Below, one piece after another: positions 1 through 7,901 of a stretch of DNA of 12,474 nt. Both the position numbers and the translations under genes were made by a program. The notes beneath the pieces were generated by a model. It saw nothing but the letters and a program-made list of their open reading frames with translations, was not told the DNA's origin and made no database searches. The DNA is from Methylococcaceae bacterium (lineage in GTDB: Bacteria > Pseudomonadota > Gammaproteobacteria > Methylococcales > Methylococcaceae): the NCBI GenBank assembly GCA_005792805.1, contig SXQV01000007.1, positions 1-12,474 of the forward strand. Direction: 5' to 3'. Every line of letters starts with the position of its first letter. Within the stretch, counting starts at the first letter, position 1.

Positions 1-951
1 CTGCCGCAGGACGGCCGCATCAAGCTACAGGTGCAGGGCAAGGAACTCGACTTGCGCGTATCGACCGTACCGACCATGTACGGCGAGAGCGTGGTCATCC
101 GTCTATTGCACAAGGAAAGCATCAAGTTTGACTTTAATACACTGGGATTCGAGGGAGAGTCGCTGCAGCGTTTTATCGATGTTCTGGAAACGCCCCACGG
201 CATCATCCTGATCACCGGCCCAACGGGCAGCGGTAAAAGCACATCGCTCTACACTGCGCTGCACAAGATCAACACGCCTGATCGCAAAATCATCACCGTT
301 GAGGATCCGGTCGAATATCAGCTGGAAGGGGTCAATCAGATTCAGACCAAGCCGCAGATCGGTCTCACCTTCGCCTCGGCTCTGCGTTCCATAGTCCGCC
401 AGGATCCGGACGTCATCCTGATCGGTGAAATGCGCGACATCGAGACAGCGCGCATCGCCGTGCAATCGGCACTGACTGGCCATTTGGTCCTGTCGACCCT
501 GCATACGAATGATGCGGCTGGCGGCGTCACCCGCTTGCTGGATATGGGGCTGGAGGATTACTTGATAACTTCCACAGTCAACGGAATCCTTGGGCAACGC
601 CTGGTGAGGCGGCTCTGCCCTCACTGCCGGGAAGAATATGAACCGCTCCCTGAAGTCGCCGCAGAGTTGAAGCTGTGGAACTACAGCGATGAACGGACTA
701 TCTTTCTCTACCGGCCCAAAGGGTGTGAAGCCTGCGATGGCACAGGCTATCGTGGACGTCTGGCCATCACAGAATTACTGGTCATGAGCGACGATATACG
801 GCGACTGGTCATGAGCAATGCACAAGCGCGCAAAATTGAGGAGCAAGCCTTGCTTGAAGGCATGCGCACCATGTACGAAGACGGCATTCGCAAATCCGTT
901 CAAGGCCTGACAACGGTTGAGGAAGTTCTCCGGGTTACCGCAGATAGCTGA
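1..951 (+). CDS. gspE: Type II secretion ATPase GspE, 5' end missing
   Basis: This is the cytoplasmic hexameric ATPase that powers pseudopilus assembly in type II secretion. The frame is open from the first base, so the gene begins upstream of the window; the GTG at 31 is an internal codon, not a start. The visible 316 residues are the C-terminal ATPase part of a protein that is usually 500-570 residues long. Seen in order: the lead-in DGRIK...RVSTVPT, the Walker A motif GPTGSGKST (217-243), the Asp box ITVEDPVEY, the Walker B region DPDVILIGEMRD, and the His box LSTLHTNDA. A CPHC...CEAC tetracysteine pair follows, which in this family binds zinc. The tetracysteine element favours GspE over twitching ATPases such as PilT; PilB is excluded by the gsp genes that follow. 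gspF begins 20 bases after the stop, so the two are very likely co-transcribed. Confidence 0.96.
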   Translation: MPQDGRIKLQVQGKELDLRVSTVPTMYGESVVIRLLHKESIKFDFNTLGFEGESLQRFIDVLETPHGIILITGPTGSGKSTSLYTALHKINTPDRKIITVEDPVEYQLEGVNQIQTKPQIGLTFASALRSIVRQDPDVILIGEMRDIETARIAVQSALTGHLVLSTLHTNDAAGGVTRLLDMGLEDYLITSTVNGILGQRLVRRLCPHCREEYEPLPEVAAELKLWNYSDERTIFLYRPKGCEACDGTGYRGRLAITELLVMSDDIRRLVMSNAQARKIEEQALLEGMRTMYEDGIRKSVQGLTTVEEVLRVTADS

Positions 952-971
952 CACCGATCCATCATTACGCC

Positions 972-2189
972 ATGCCACTATTCCATATCAAGGCCGTCAA
1001 CCGCGATGGTGAAACCGTCGAGGAAGACCGCGAGTCACCAAACGAGAACGCGTTGATCCTGTCCTTGCAGGAGGAAGGCTTGCTACCGATCCGGGTAGTT
1101 GCCGCCGGCTCCAGCCCCCTCAGTTTCCTGCGCATAGGTCGTCGCGGTTCGAAGATCTCCCATAAGCAGGTCACGCTCTTCACACGGGAGCTACGGACCT
1201 TGCTGGAGGCTGGCCTCCCCCTGGATCGGGCACTTTCTGTCCTGCTGGAATTGACCGAGAAAGAACCGGATTTCAATGCCATGATTGGCAAGATTCTGGA
1301 GAAAATCAAAAGCGGTGCGCAACTGTCCGATGCACTGGAAGCTCAGGGGCCGGTGTTCTCGCGGTTCTATCTCAATCTCATCCGGGCCGGTGAAGCGGGC
1401 GGCGCGCTTGAGGTGGTTCTGGACCGGCTTACCCAATACCTCGACAGCTCCAAGGAACTGCGCGATACCGTGACCACCGCCATGATCTACCCCATCATTC
1501 TGGTGATCATGGCCGTCGGCTCGTTGCTCCTGCTGCTGACTTTTGTCGTTCCTCAGTTCACCGAGATGTTTGACAGTGCCGGCAAGGAACTGCCCATCCC
1601 AACGCAGATTGTGGTGGGCGCGGCGGATGCCATCAGATCCTACTGGTGGACAGCCATTCCGATCTTCACCGTCGTCAGCGGCTGGATTCGCTATCAACGC
1701 TCCGATCCGGTCAGGCGCATCGCCTGGGACGGATCGATGCTCAAGCTGCCCCTTTTCGGCGATCTCATGCTGAAATTCCAGGTCGCCAGCTTCAGTCGCA
1801 CCCTGGCCACCTTGCTGACCAACGGTGTACCACTACTGGCCGGGTTATCCATCGTCAAGGACACGCTGGAAAATCGTCTGGTAGCGCAAAAACTCGGCCT
1901 CGCCGTCGAAAGCCTTAAGGAGGGCGGCGGCATGAGTGCCCCGCTGATGGAAGCGGAGATCTTTCCTTCGCTGGCCATGCAAATGATCAAGCTGGGTGAG
2001 GAATCGGCACAGCTTCCAGAAATGCTGGATCGCGTGGCGACCACCTACGACAAGGAAATCAAGATTTCGATACAACGGCTGCTGGCCCTGCTGGAACCCG
2101 TGCTGATTGTCGGCCTGGGTATCATGATCGGCGGTATCATCATTTCCATCCTGATGGCGATCCTGAGCGTCAACGATCTTGCATTCTGA
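972..2189 (+). CDS. gspF: Type II secretion inner-membrane platform protein GspF
   Basis: GspF is the polytopic inner-membrane protein on which the pseudopilus is assembled; it contacts GspE and GspL. The 405 residues match the usual family length of about 400. The protein shows the duplicated GspF domain at roughly residues 67-191 and 270-392. Three hydrophobic segments are visible at about 171-195, 222-240 and 370-397. Family signatures include FTRELRTLLEAGLPLDRAL, LIRAGEAGGALEVVL and its second copy MIKLGEESAQLPEML, and the C-terminal EPVLIVGLG. The N-terminal residues (MPLFHIKAVNRDGE) are typical and support the ATG at 972, although the ribosome binding site is weak. The stop codon is followed by a 215-bp gap before gspG, the largest gap in the cluster. 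Confidence 0.96.
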   Translation: MPLFHIKAVNRDGETVEEDRESPNENALILSLQEEGLLPIRVVAAGSSPLSFLRIGRRGSKISHKQVTLFTRELRTLLEAGLPLDRALSVLLELTEKEPDFNAMIGKILEKIKSGAQLSDALEAQGPVFSRFYLNLIRAGEAGGALEVVLDRLTQYLDSSKELRDTVTTAMIYPIILVIMAVGSLLLLLTFVVPQFTEMFDSAGKELPIPTQIVVGAADAIRSYWWTAIPIFTVVSGWIRYQRSDPVRRIAWDGSMLKLPLFGDLMLKFQVASFSRTLATLLTNGVPLLAGLSIVKDTLENRLVAQKLGLAVESLKEGGGMSAPLMEAEIFPSLAMQMIKLGEESAQLPEMLDRVATTYDKEIKISIQRLLALLEPVLIVGLGIMIGGIIISILMAILSVNDLAF

Positions 2190-2394
2190 TGAATGACGCC
2201 CCAAACAGACGGCCTGCGGATCATGCACTTACCTTCAGTACAGGCATATTCGGCCACGGATTCAGCTCGCCGTCTTTGCGGACACTCGCGCAAATACCTG
2301 TGAAATGGGAGAATCAACCCGCACTTTGTCAAGTCAGACCGGTATCCATGCACTCGGCCAACCGGCACACCGAATTCTTCGTCAAACAACAACC

Positions 2395-2400
2395 AAGGGA
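2395..2400 (+). promoter_or_regulatory. Ribosome binding site that fixes the gspG start
   Basis: The purine-rich AAGGGA lies four bases before the ATG at 2405. It supports that start over the upstream in-frame ATG at 2189, which would add 72 residues and give an implausibly long prepilin leader. Confidence 0.6.
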
Positions 2401-2404
2401 CTCA

Positions 2405-2854
2405 ATGAAACAAGCATCCATCCAAGGTCTTGGCGCGGCGCGTCAGGCGCAACGCGGTTTTACCCTGATCGAACTGCTGGTCGTACTGGCCATCATCGGT
2501 CTTTTGGCCGGATTGGTAGGCCCCCAGGTCATCAAGCATCTGGGAGAATCCAAGACCAAGACCGCCAAGCTGCAAATCGAGGAACTGTCCTCCGCCCTGG
2601 ATATGTACCGGCTGGATGTGGGCCGCTATCCGAATACAGGCGAGGGGTTGGCGGCACTGGTCGAGCAGCCCGCCAGCGCCACTTACTGGAATGGCCCGTA
2701 CTTGCGCAAAAAGAAGATGCCCGCTGATCCCTGGAACAACCCCTATCACTATGTTGTCCCGGGCCAACACGGCAAGTTTGACATCTTCAGCCTGGGTGCC
2801 GATAACGCCGAGGGCGGCGAAGGCGAGGACCAGGATGTGAAGAGCTGGGATTAG
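2405..2854 (+). CDS. gspG: Major pseudopilin GspG
   Basis: GspG is the main subunit of the periplasmic pseudopilus that pushes substrates through the secretin. It is made as a prepilin, cut and N-methylated by the prepilin peptidase. The 149-residue product has an 18-residue leader ending RQAQRG, then FTLIELLVVLAIIGLLAGLVGP. The conserved Glu is at mature position 5 and the hydrophobic stem helix follows. The mature chain is about 131 residues, normal for the family. Signature regions are present: SALDMYRLDVGRYPNTGEGLAAL, the WNGPYLRK segment, and the C-terminal Asp-rich loop (SLGADNAEGGEGEDQD). The loop matches the calcium-binding site known for GspG. The frame is also open upstream to an ATG at 2189 overlapping the gspF stop, but that start would place 90 residues before the cleavage site, so I reject it. 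Confidence 0.95.
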   Translation: MKQASIQGLGAARQAQRGFTLIELLVVLAIIGLLAGLVGPQVIKHLGESKTKTAKLQIEELSSALDMYRLDVGRYPNTGEGLAALVEQPASATYWNGPYLRKKKMPADPWNNPYHYVVPGQHGKFDIFSLGADNAEGGEGEDQDVKSWD

Positions 2855-2892
2855 CCTGAATCACTCACACCCATCACGCTTGCCATCCTCCT

Positions 2893-2941
2893 CGATCACG
2901 CTCGTCAGAACCCCGCTGCGGGTTACTTGCGCGCCTGATCG
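2893..2941 (+). other. Nested inverted repeat between gspG and gspH
   Basis: An outer arm CGATCA (2893-2898) pairs with TGATCG (2936-2941). Inside it, AACCC (2909-2913) pairs with GGGTT (2920-2924) around a six-base loop. The structure lies just after the stop of the major pseudopilin gene and, if gspH starts at 2970, wholly in non-coding DNA. There is no following T-run, so it is not a canonical terminator. It could be an mRNA-stabilising or partial attenuation element; that role is inference. Confidence 0.4.
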
Positions 2942-2969
2942 GGGGCGGGACAAAGCCGCAGCAAACTCC

Positions 2970-3458
2970 TTGACCAGGGCTTCAGCCCGTAAAAGCACGC
3001 CGCCGGGGTGTGCTGGCGGCTTTACATTGCTGGAAATGCTGATCGTGCTGGTCATTTCCAGCATTGTAATGGCCACATTGATCCCCAATTTCGGCCCCGC
3101 CATCGCCCGAGCCCAACTCTATTCCGCTACCCGCGACGTTGCTTCCGCCCTGCGTCATGCACGCGGCCAGGCCATGCTCAAGGGCCAGGACTCGCTGTTC
3201 GAGCTAAATACGGTCATGCATACCTATCGAGTCACAGGCCGATCCAAGCTCTACAAGCTGCCATCCGAAATCCAGCTGGGGCTTTACACGACATCAACCG
3301 AAACCCTCGATGAGGGTACCGGCCGCATTCGCTTCTTCCCCGATGGTTCGGCAACAGGCGGACGCGTCACCCTGATTGCCAACAAACAAACCCGCGTGGT
3401 TGATGTGAACTGGCTCACCGGCGAAGTCCGAATGGGCGAAGGTGAAACCGATCAATAA
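2970..3458 (+). CDS. gspH: Minor pseudopilin GspH, non-ATG start
   Basis: GspH is a minor pseudopilin of the pseudopilus tip complex, processed by the prepilin peptidase. The cleavage site is visible as GG followed by FTLLEMLIVLVISSIVMATLIP at 3021, with Glu at mature position 5 and a hydrophobic stem. Downstream residues such as ATRDVASALRHARGQAMLKG and the ending RIRFFPDGSATGGRVTL are typical of GspH. No in-frame ATG or GTG exists between the previous stop (2838-2840) and the cleavage site; only TTG at 2880, TTG at 2970 and CTG codons. I choose TTG 2970 because it gives a 17-residue basic leader of normal length (162 residues in all). TTG 2880 would give a 47-residue leader and 192 residues. 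Neither has a good ribosome binding site, so the start is uncertain. The 3' end overlaps gspI by 17 bases. Confidence 0.85.
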   Translation: MTRASARKSTPPGCAGGFTLLEMLIVLVISSIVMATLIPNFGPAIARAQLYSATRDVASALRHARGQAMLKGQDSLFELNTVMHTYRVTGRSKLYKLPSEIQLGLYTTSTETLDEGTGRIRFFPDGSATGGRVTLIANKQTRVVDVNWLTGEVRMGEGETDQ

Positions 3459-3879
3459 GCAGCCCCCATGCCGGCAATCGGGATTTTCTCTATTGGAAAT
3501 CCTGGTCGCCTTCTCAATTTTGTCGCTGTCACTGGGCGTGCTCCTTCGCATTTTTGCGGGTGGCGGCCACATTGCCGCAACGGCGGACGATTATTCGCGT
3601 GCCATCCTCACTGCCGAATCCATGATGACCAAAATGGGCGTGGAAACGCCTTTGCAACCGGGGATTACCGAAGGTGAATTACCCGGCGGCTATCACTGGA
3701 ATGTGAACGTCTTCCCCTACCCATTTGATCAGGGTCTCCTGGGGGGACAAAGCATTGGGTTCAAACCTTTTTGGGTCGAACTGACTATCGAGTGGGGTGA
3801 CGAAAGCGATCCCCGCGCCTTCAGCCTGACCACCTTGCGCTTGATTCCCGACAATCCGCCAGGAGGTCTGACGCAATGA
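3442..3879 (+). CDS. gspI: Minor pseudopilin GspI, GTG start
   Basis: GspI is a minor pseudopilin that forms the tip complex with GspJ and GspK and is thought to start pseudopilus assembly. The 145-residue product has a 14-residue basic leader ending in Gly, then FSLLEILVAFSILSLSLGVL, with Glu at mature position 5. The SRAILTAESMM segment and the final ...FSLTTLRLIP are typical of GspI. The start is GTG at 3442, inside the end of gspH, which suggests translational coupling. The only weak ribosome binding candidate lies in the purine-rich GGGCGAAGG just before it. The stop overlaps the ATG of gspJ by four bases (ATGA). Confidence 0.92.
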   Translation: MKPINKQPPCRQSGFSLLEILVAFSILSLSLGVLLRIFAGGGHIAATADDYSRAILTAESMMTKMGVETPLQPGITEGELPGGYHWNVNVFPYPFDQGLLGGQSIGFKPFWVELTIEWGDESDPRAFSLTTLRLIPDNPPGGLTQ

Positions 3880-4532
3880 GCAAAAATATCCGGCGTTCCG
3901 AGAACGGCTTCACACTGATCGAAGTCCTGTTGGCAACGACCCTGCTAGGCATCATGATGCTTTTGCTGACGGGCAGCCTGCGAATCGGCGCGGATAGCTG
4001 GGAAGCGGGCGAGGAACGTATGGCCAAGGCCAGCCGGCTTTTTATCGTGGAAAGTTTTTTGCGACGCCATATCGCGAGTCTCGTCCCGGTCTCCGGCGTC
4101 AACAGCAGCGGCGAAATGGAGCCCTCATTTCGCGGGACTGCCAACACGTTGTCGTATGTCGCCCCACTCCCTGACCAGCTAGAAGGCGGAGGACTCTATC
4201 GTTTTGACCTATACCTGAAGGAACAGGATGAAACCAAGGAACTCAGAGTTTCAATTGTTCCTTACCAATCATCTCCCGACGCGCACAAATCCCAGCCCAA
4301 ACCAATTGATGACATGGCCATCGTCGAGCAGATCAGCGACCTGAAATTCGCCTATTACGGACCCGTCATGGAAAACGGAAACCTCCCCCCACCGGACGGA
4401 CAAAGCGGAAAATGGATGAATGCATGGCGCGAATATCAGTTACCCACATTAATTCGCATTGATATAGAACGCGAAGGCGAAGATCCCTGGCCTACCCTGA
4501 TCATCGCCCCCAAGACACTCATGCTGAGATAA
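3876..4532 (+). CDS. gspJ: Minor pseudopilin GspJ
   Basis: GspJ is a minor pseudopilin of the GspI-J-K tip complex. The 218 residues include an 11-residue leader ending in Gly, then FTLIEVLLATTLLGIMMLLLTG, with Glu at mature position 5. Further family features are a SFRGTANTLSYVAPLP segment, an ISDLKFAYYGP segment and the closing LPTLIRIDIE. The length is normal for GspJ. The ATG overlaps the gspI stop and is preceded by a strong AGGAGG ribosome binding site at 3861-3866, the clearest in the cluster. Confidence 0.94.
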   Translation: MSKNIRRSENGFTLIEVLLATTLLGIMMLLLTGSLRIGADSWEAGEERMAKASRLFIVESFLRRHIASLVPVSGVNSSGEMEPSFRGTANTLSYVAPLPDQLEGGGLYRFDLYLKEQDETKELRVSIVPYQSSPDAHKSQPKPIDDMAIVEQISDLKFAYYGPVMENGNLPPPDGQSGKWMNAWREYQLPTLIRIDIEREGEDPWPTLIIAPKTLMLR

Positions 4533-4539
4533 TGGCCTG

Positions 4540-5442
4540 ATGCATCATCCACGCACCCGACAGCGGGGCATGGCACTTGTTATGGTTCTCTGGGTCATCA
4601 GCCTCATGACGATCATGGCCGGCAGCTTCGCCCTCTCCACCCAGCGTGAGGCCGGGATTTTGAGCCATGCGCATGAGCGCGCCAAGGCCCAGGCACTTGC
4701 CGACGGCGGCGTGAATTACGCCATGATGATGCTCAGCCTACCCGACCCGAAGCTGCGCTGGCAGGCCGACGGAACTCCCTATGAATGGCAGGTAGACGGC
4801 GCCAAAGTGCATATCCGCATCATGGATGAAGGGGGAAAGATCGATATCAATGCGGCCCAGGAGCAGACACTGAAAACTGCATTCAAATTCCTCGCCGGAA
4901 ATGAAGAGCTTGCGGAACAATTAAGCGATGCGGTCATGGATTGGCGGGATCCTGACGATCTGAAGCGAACCCATGGCGCAGAATCGGAGGACTATCAGTC
5001 CCATCGCATGCAGGCCCCACCGCAAAACAGGAATTTCCTGATCCTGGATGAACTGCGCGGCGTCATGGGGGTAACGCCGGAACTCTATCGAAAAATGGAG
5101 ACCTGGTTTACCCTATACACGGGTACGGATGGACTAAATCCGGCCAAGGCGTCGAGGGAAGTGCTGCTGTCACTCATGGGGGGCGATGTCTCGGCAGTGG
5201 AAAGCTACGTTCAGCAACGAAGCTTCGGAGCACCGGCAACACCGCCGACCATCCCCGGCATGCCTCCCGGAGGCTCCAGCGACATGGCGTATACCGTGAT
5301 GGCGGTAGCCGAAATTCAGAATCAAATGGGTGCCGGGGTTCTGGCTACATTGCGCAGGGGGCCGGGCACCGATGGCGCACCGTTCACGATACTGCGCTGG
5401 AAGCCATACGTCATTCCCCCAAAATCCACCCCCAATTTGTAG
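4540..5442 (+). CDS. gspK: Minor pseudopilin GspK
   Basis: GspK is the large minor pseudopilin that caps the pseudopilus tip. The 300 residues include a short basic leader ending RQRG, then MALVMVLWVISLMTIMAGSF. Mature position 5 is Met, not Glu, which is characteristic of GspK and fits its position at the tip. The family core is clear: AQALADGGVNYAM, GGKIDINAA (about 98-106), AVMDWRDPDD (about 132-140), then FLILDELRGVMGVTPELY and GLNPAKASREVL. A Pro/Gly-rich stretch lies near residues 230-246. The gene begins seven bases after gspJ ends. Confidence 0.94.
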   Translation: MHHPRTRQRGMALVMVLWVISLMTIMAGSFALSTQREAGILSHAHERAKAQALADGGVNYAMMMLSLPDPKLRWQADGTPYEWQVDGAKVHIRIMDEGGKIDINAAQEQTLKTAFKFLAGNEELAEQLSDAVMDWRDPDDLKRTHGAESEDYQSHRMQAPPQNRNFLILDELRGVMGVTPELYRKMETWFTLYTGTDGLNPAKASREVLLSLMGGDVSAVESYVQQRSFGAPATPPTIPGMPPGGSSDMAYTVMAVAEIQNQMGAGVLATLRRGPGTDGAPFTILRWKPYVIPPKSTPNL

Positions 5443-5489
5443 GAAGATTCGATCGCTCCCCTCTGTCGGGTAACGATACTCAACGATTT

Positions 5490-6587
5490 ATGCTCAAGTT
5501 CGACATACCCATTAACACCCAGGTGCAGCAATTTTGGCACTGGTGGACCCATGAACTGCTTTCGATGGTACCTCCGGCAGTACAAAAACTGTTTGGCGGG
5601 GGCGCCGAATATCTGGTTATGGAGCGAGATGACAACGGGGTAGCGATCTCTCATCTCAAAGGGACCGTGGAAAGACCGCTCACTCATTTTGCCCTGGATG
5701 AATCCGGCAATCAGACTCGCCAGTCTTACCTCCGCAAGCATCCAGAGCTCGCCGAACTGAAGCTGATCCTGAGGCTGTCAGAACTCCAGGGACTGAGAAA
5801 ACAGATTAAGCTGCCGATGGCGGCGGAAGAAAATCTGCAACAGGTAGTGTCGTTTGAATTAGACCGTATCACACCCTTCAAGAGCGAACAGGTCTATTTC
5901 AAGACGGTCATCGTGGATCGCCTGAAAGCCACACGCCAGATCGTGGTAGAGCTGATGCTGACGCCGAGAACCAAGCTGGATACCGTACTGGACGACCTCG
6001 CCGCGTCCGGCTGGCGGCCTGGTCAGGTTCATCTTTCGGGCGATGCCAAACCGGGCAGATATAATCTGTTGCCGGAAAGGTTTACCCCCCCGCAAAGCCA
6101 GCTTCCCAAAATCATCAATACTTTATTGGCCGTGAGTATCACGACCCTGGCGACCCTGGCAATCGCGCTACCCATTTGGGCTGTCCGCTCAGAATCCATC
6201 CGCCTCCAGACGGAGACCAGGAAAACTGCAAAAATAGCGCAGGAAGTTGAATCCATGCGTGAGGAATCTGAAAAACTGCTGCATCAGGCCCGCTTCTTAC
6301 AAGACAAGAAACGTCAGGAGCCTGTCCTGGTGGACACTCTGGAGGAGCTTAGCCGGGTCATACCCGATGGCACCTGGCTGAATGGCTTACAGTTTGCCAA
6401 CCGCAAAGCAATCATCCAGGGGCAATCCCCCTCCGCCTCCAGCCTGATCCAGCAGATCGAAACCTCAACATTCTTCAAAAACGTCAGCTTCGTTTCGCCG
6501 GTAACCAAGGATACCTCCAATGGCCTTGAGCGTTTTCAGATAGCTGGCGATGTCATCAATGGGAGGTTTTCTGAAAAGCCTCAGTAA
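5490..6587 (+). CDS. gspL: Type II secretion protein GspL, Xps-type with PilN-like C-terminal part
   Basis: GspL is a bitopic inner-membrane protein that recruits the GspE ATPase and pairs with GspM. The 365 residues match the short Xps-type GspL. Visible parts are an amphipathic start with WHWW...LLSMVPP; a cytoplasmic domain containing SFELDRITPFKSEQVYF (about 121-137), a motif of PilM/GspL-like proteins; and one membrane segment at about 208-232. A charged likely coiled coil follows at about 232-275, then a periplasmic PilN-like fold containing LEELSRVIPDGTWLNGL. It starts 47 bases after gspK, with no clear ribosome binding site. The 3' end overlaps gspM by 38 bases if gspM starts at 6550. 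Some pipelines would label it PilN family; the neighbours decide for GspL. Confidence 0.88.
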   Translation: MLKFDIPINTQVQQFWHWWTHELLSMVPPAVQKLFGGGAEYLVMERDDNGVAISHLKGTVERPLTHFALDESGNQTRQSYLRKHPELAELKLILRLSELQGLRKQIKLPMAAEENLQQVVSFELDRITPFKSEQVYFKTVIVDRLKATRQIVVELMLTPRTKLDTVLDDLAASGWRPGQVHLSGDAKPGRYNLLPERFTPPQSQLPKIINTLLAVSITTLATLAIALPIWAVRSESIRLQTETRKTAKIAQEVESMREESEKLLHQARFLQDKKRQEPVLVDTLEELSRVIPDGTWLNGLQFANRKAIIQGQSPSASSLIQQIETSTFFKNVSFVSPVTKDTSNGLERFQIAGDVINGRFSEKPQ

Positions 6588-7173
6588 AAAACTCAGCCAG
6601 CCCATTGAGCTCAATAGTTCACGATTAAGCGCCATTGGAATCCTGCTGTTACTCCTCACCCTTGGCTACTTTGCGATCATTTATCCGTTGATGGAGATCA
6701 AACGCGAGTACCAGGAAACGGTGGATGATCTTCGTTTCAAACTACAGCACCTTCAACAAGTCGCGAACGGAAAAGCGGCGTTGACCCAGCGGCTGGAAAA
6801 CATCAAGACACTCGCCAAACAAAACGAGGCTTTCCTGCCGACCAATACCGCCGCCTTGGCTTCGGCGGATTTGCAGACACGCATCAAGCAGGTGGTCAGC
6901 GAAGCGGGGGGGGAGCTCTCCAGCACCCAGGTCATCCCCGAACGAAATGAAGAAAATGCCGTGCGGGTAGGGGTTAAAATCCGGCTCACGGGAAGTTCTA
7001 CCGTGCTCCGCCAGGTTCTTCAACAATTCGAGTCGGGCAAGCCGTATCTGTTCATAGAGAACCTGAACATTCGTCCAATACGCATGCCGCGCAACCCGAG
7101 AGACAAGAATCCGGTGATAGAAGACCGCCTTAGCGTGGACTTCGACGTCATCGGCTATATGCAGGCACCCTGA
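6550..7173 (+). CDS. gspM: Type II secretion protein GspM (T2SSM_b type)
   Basis: GspM is a small bitopic inner-membrane protein that stabilises GspL. The 207 residues show a membrane segment at about 26-48, a likely coiled coil at about 50-95, and a periplasmic ferredoxin-like domain. The pattern LPTNTAALASADLQTRIKQV, then GGELSSTQVIP and a C-terminal LSVDFDVIGYM, fits the T2SSM_b family of Xps-type systems. The start is not settled: ATG 6550 and ATG 6559 are both in frame. A better ribosome binding sequence, GGGAGG (6561-6566), lies four bases before an in-frame CTG at 6571. All choices overlap the end of gspL and leave the membrane segment intact. Confidence 0.87.
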   Translation: MSSMGGFLKSLSKKLSQPIELNSSRLSAIGILLLLLTLGYFAIIYPLMEIKREYQETVDDLRFKLQHLQQVANGKAALTQRLENIKTLAKQNEAFLPTNTAALASADLQTRIKQVVSEAGGELSSTQVIPERNEENAVRVGVKIRLTGSSTVLRQVLQQFESGKPYLFIENLNIRPIRMPRNPRDKNPVIEDRLSVDFDVIGYMQAP

Positions 7174-7175
7174 CC

Positions 7176-7901
7176 ATGAGCCAGCGGCTGCGCCCTTATT
7201 TTCTGACCGGCATATTATTGGTCATCACCTCGACGCTCGGAGCCCTGCTCACAGGGGAGTGGTTACATCTGCATACCCAACGCTCTGGCAAGCCACTCCC
7301 GGAACGTTCGGTCTCAGCCCCCATACCTGAGACCGATTTGACACCCGATACTTTTGCGCTCCCCGGCGTCACCCTCTATCAGCAAATGGCGGAAAGACCC
7401 CTGTTCATGGAATCGCGCCGCCCGGCACCGCCCGCCTCGGCTGAACCGCCCCCGCCCCCCCCACCGGAAAAAGCCGGCCCCATCAATTTCAAGGTCATGG
7501 GGATTCTGGCGACACCGGAAGGCAGAATGGCTCTGATTGCCGATGCCAAAGGAAAGTACAAGAGAATGAAAGTAAAAGACTCTCTGGACGGATGGCACAT
7601 CTCCGACATCAAACCGGACCGGCTTTTGCTCGAACAAGGGGGATTCAAGGAGGATTTATCGCTCCTCAAAAAACGCCCTAAAGGCGCGGCCATGCCACAG
7701 GCCTCGGCACCGTCCAACACCCCAACCGCTCAACCAGCGCGACCGGCCAATTCGCGGCTACCCAATGCCCCCATTGCGGCTCAACCCCCGGCTTTCCCCC
7801 AGCAGCGGCATGGGGAGGAAATCACCGACGACATGGGAGAACCACCACCGTCCGATGAAAGCGGCATGGAGGAAATGGATGATATGGGAGAGCGGGAATA
7901 A
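7176..7901 (+). CDS. gspN: GspN (XpsN-like) protein with GspC-type homology region
   Basis: This is likely the inner-membrane protein that links the platform to the secretin, the role played by GspC in other type II systems. The 241 residues have an N-terminal membrane segment (about 8-30) and a homology region at about 66-165, with LYQQMAERPLF, then FKVMGILATPEGRMALI and DGWHISDIKPDRLLLEQGG. These resemble the HR domain of GspC and XpsN. No PDZ or coiled-coil domain follows. Instead there is a Pro/Ala-rich stretch and an acidic Met-containing tail (about 214-241). A run of seven prolines (about 91-97) precedes the HR domain. The gene starts two bases after gspM stops and lies directly before gspD, matching the xps order. 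The name GspN is used for unrelated proteins in other clusters, so symbol transfer needs care. Confidence 0.8.
   Translation: MSQRLRPYFLTGILLVITSTLGALLTGEWLHLHTQRSGKPLPERSVSAPIPETDLTPDTFALPGVTLYQQMAERPLFMESRRPAPPASAEPPPPPPPEKAGPINFKVMGILATPEGRMALIADAKGKYKRMKVKDSLDGWHISDIKPDRLLLEQGGFKEDLSLLKKRPKGAAMPQASAPSNTPTAQPARPANSRLPNAPIAAQPPAFPQQRHGEEITDDMGEPPPSDESGMEEMDDMGERE

Noticed and set aside
2189..2854. Longer GspG of 221 residues starting at ATG 2189
   Set aside because: It would put about 90 residues before the prepilin cleavage site. The ATG at 2405 has a ribosome binding site and gives a normal 18-residue leader.
2880..3458. GspH starting at TTG 2880
   Set aside because: It would give a 47-residue leader and would run the reading frame through the inverted repeat. 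TTG 2970 gives a normal leader, although neither start is certain.
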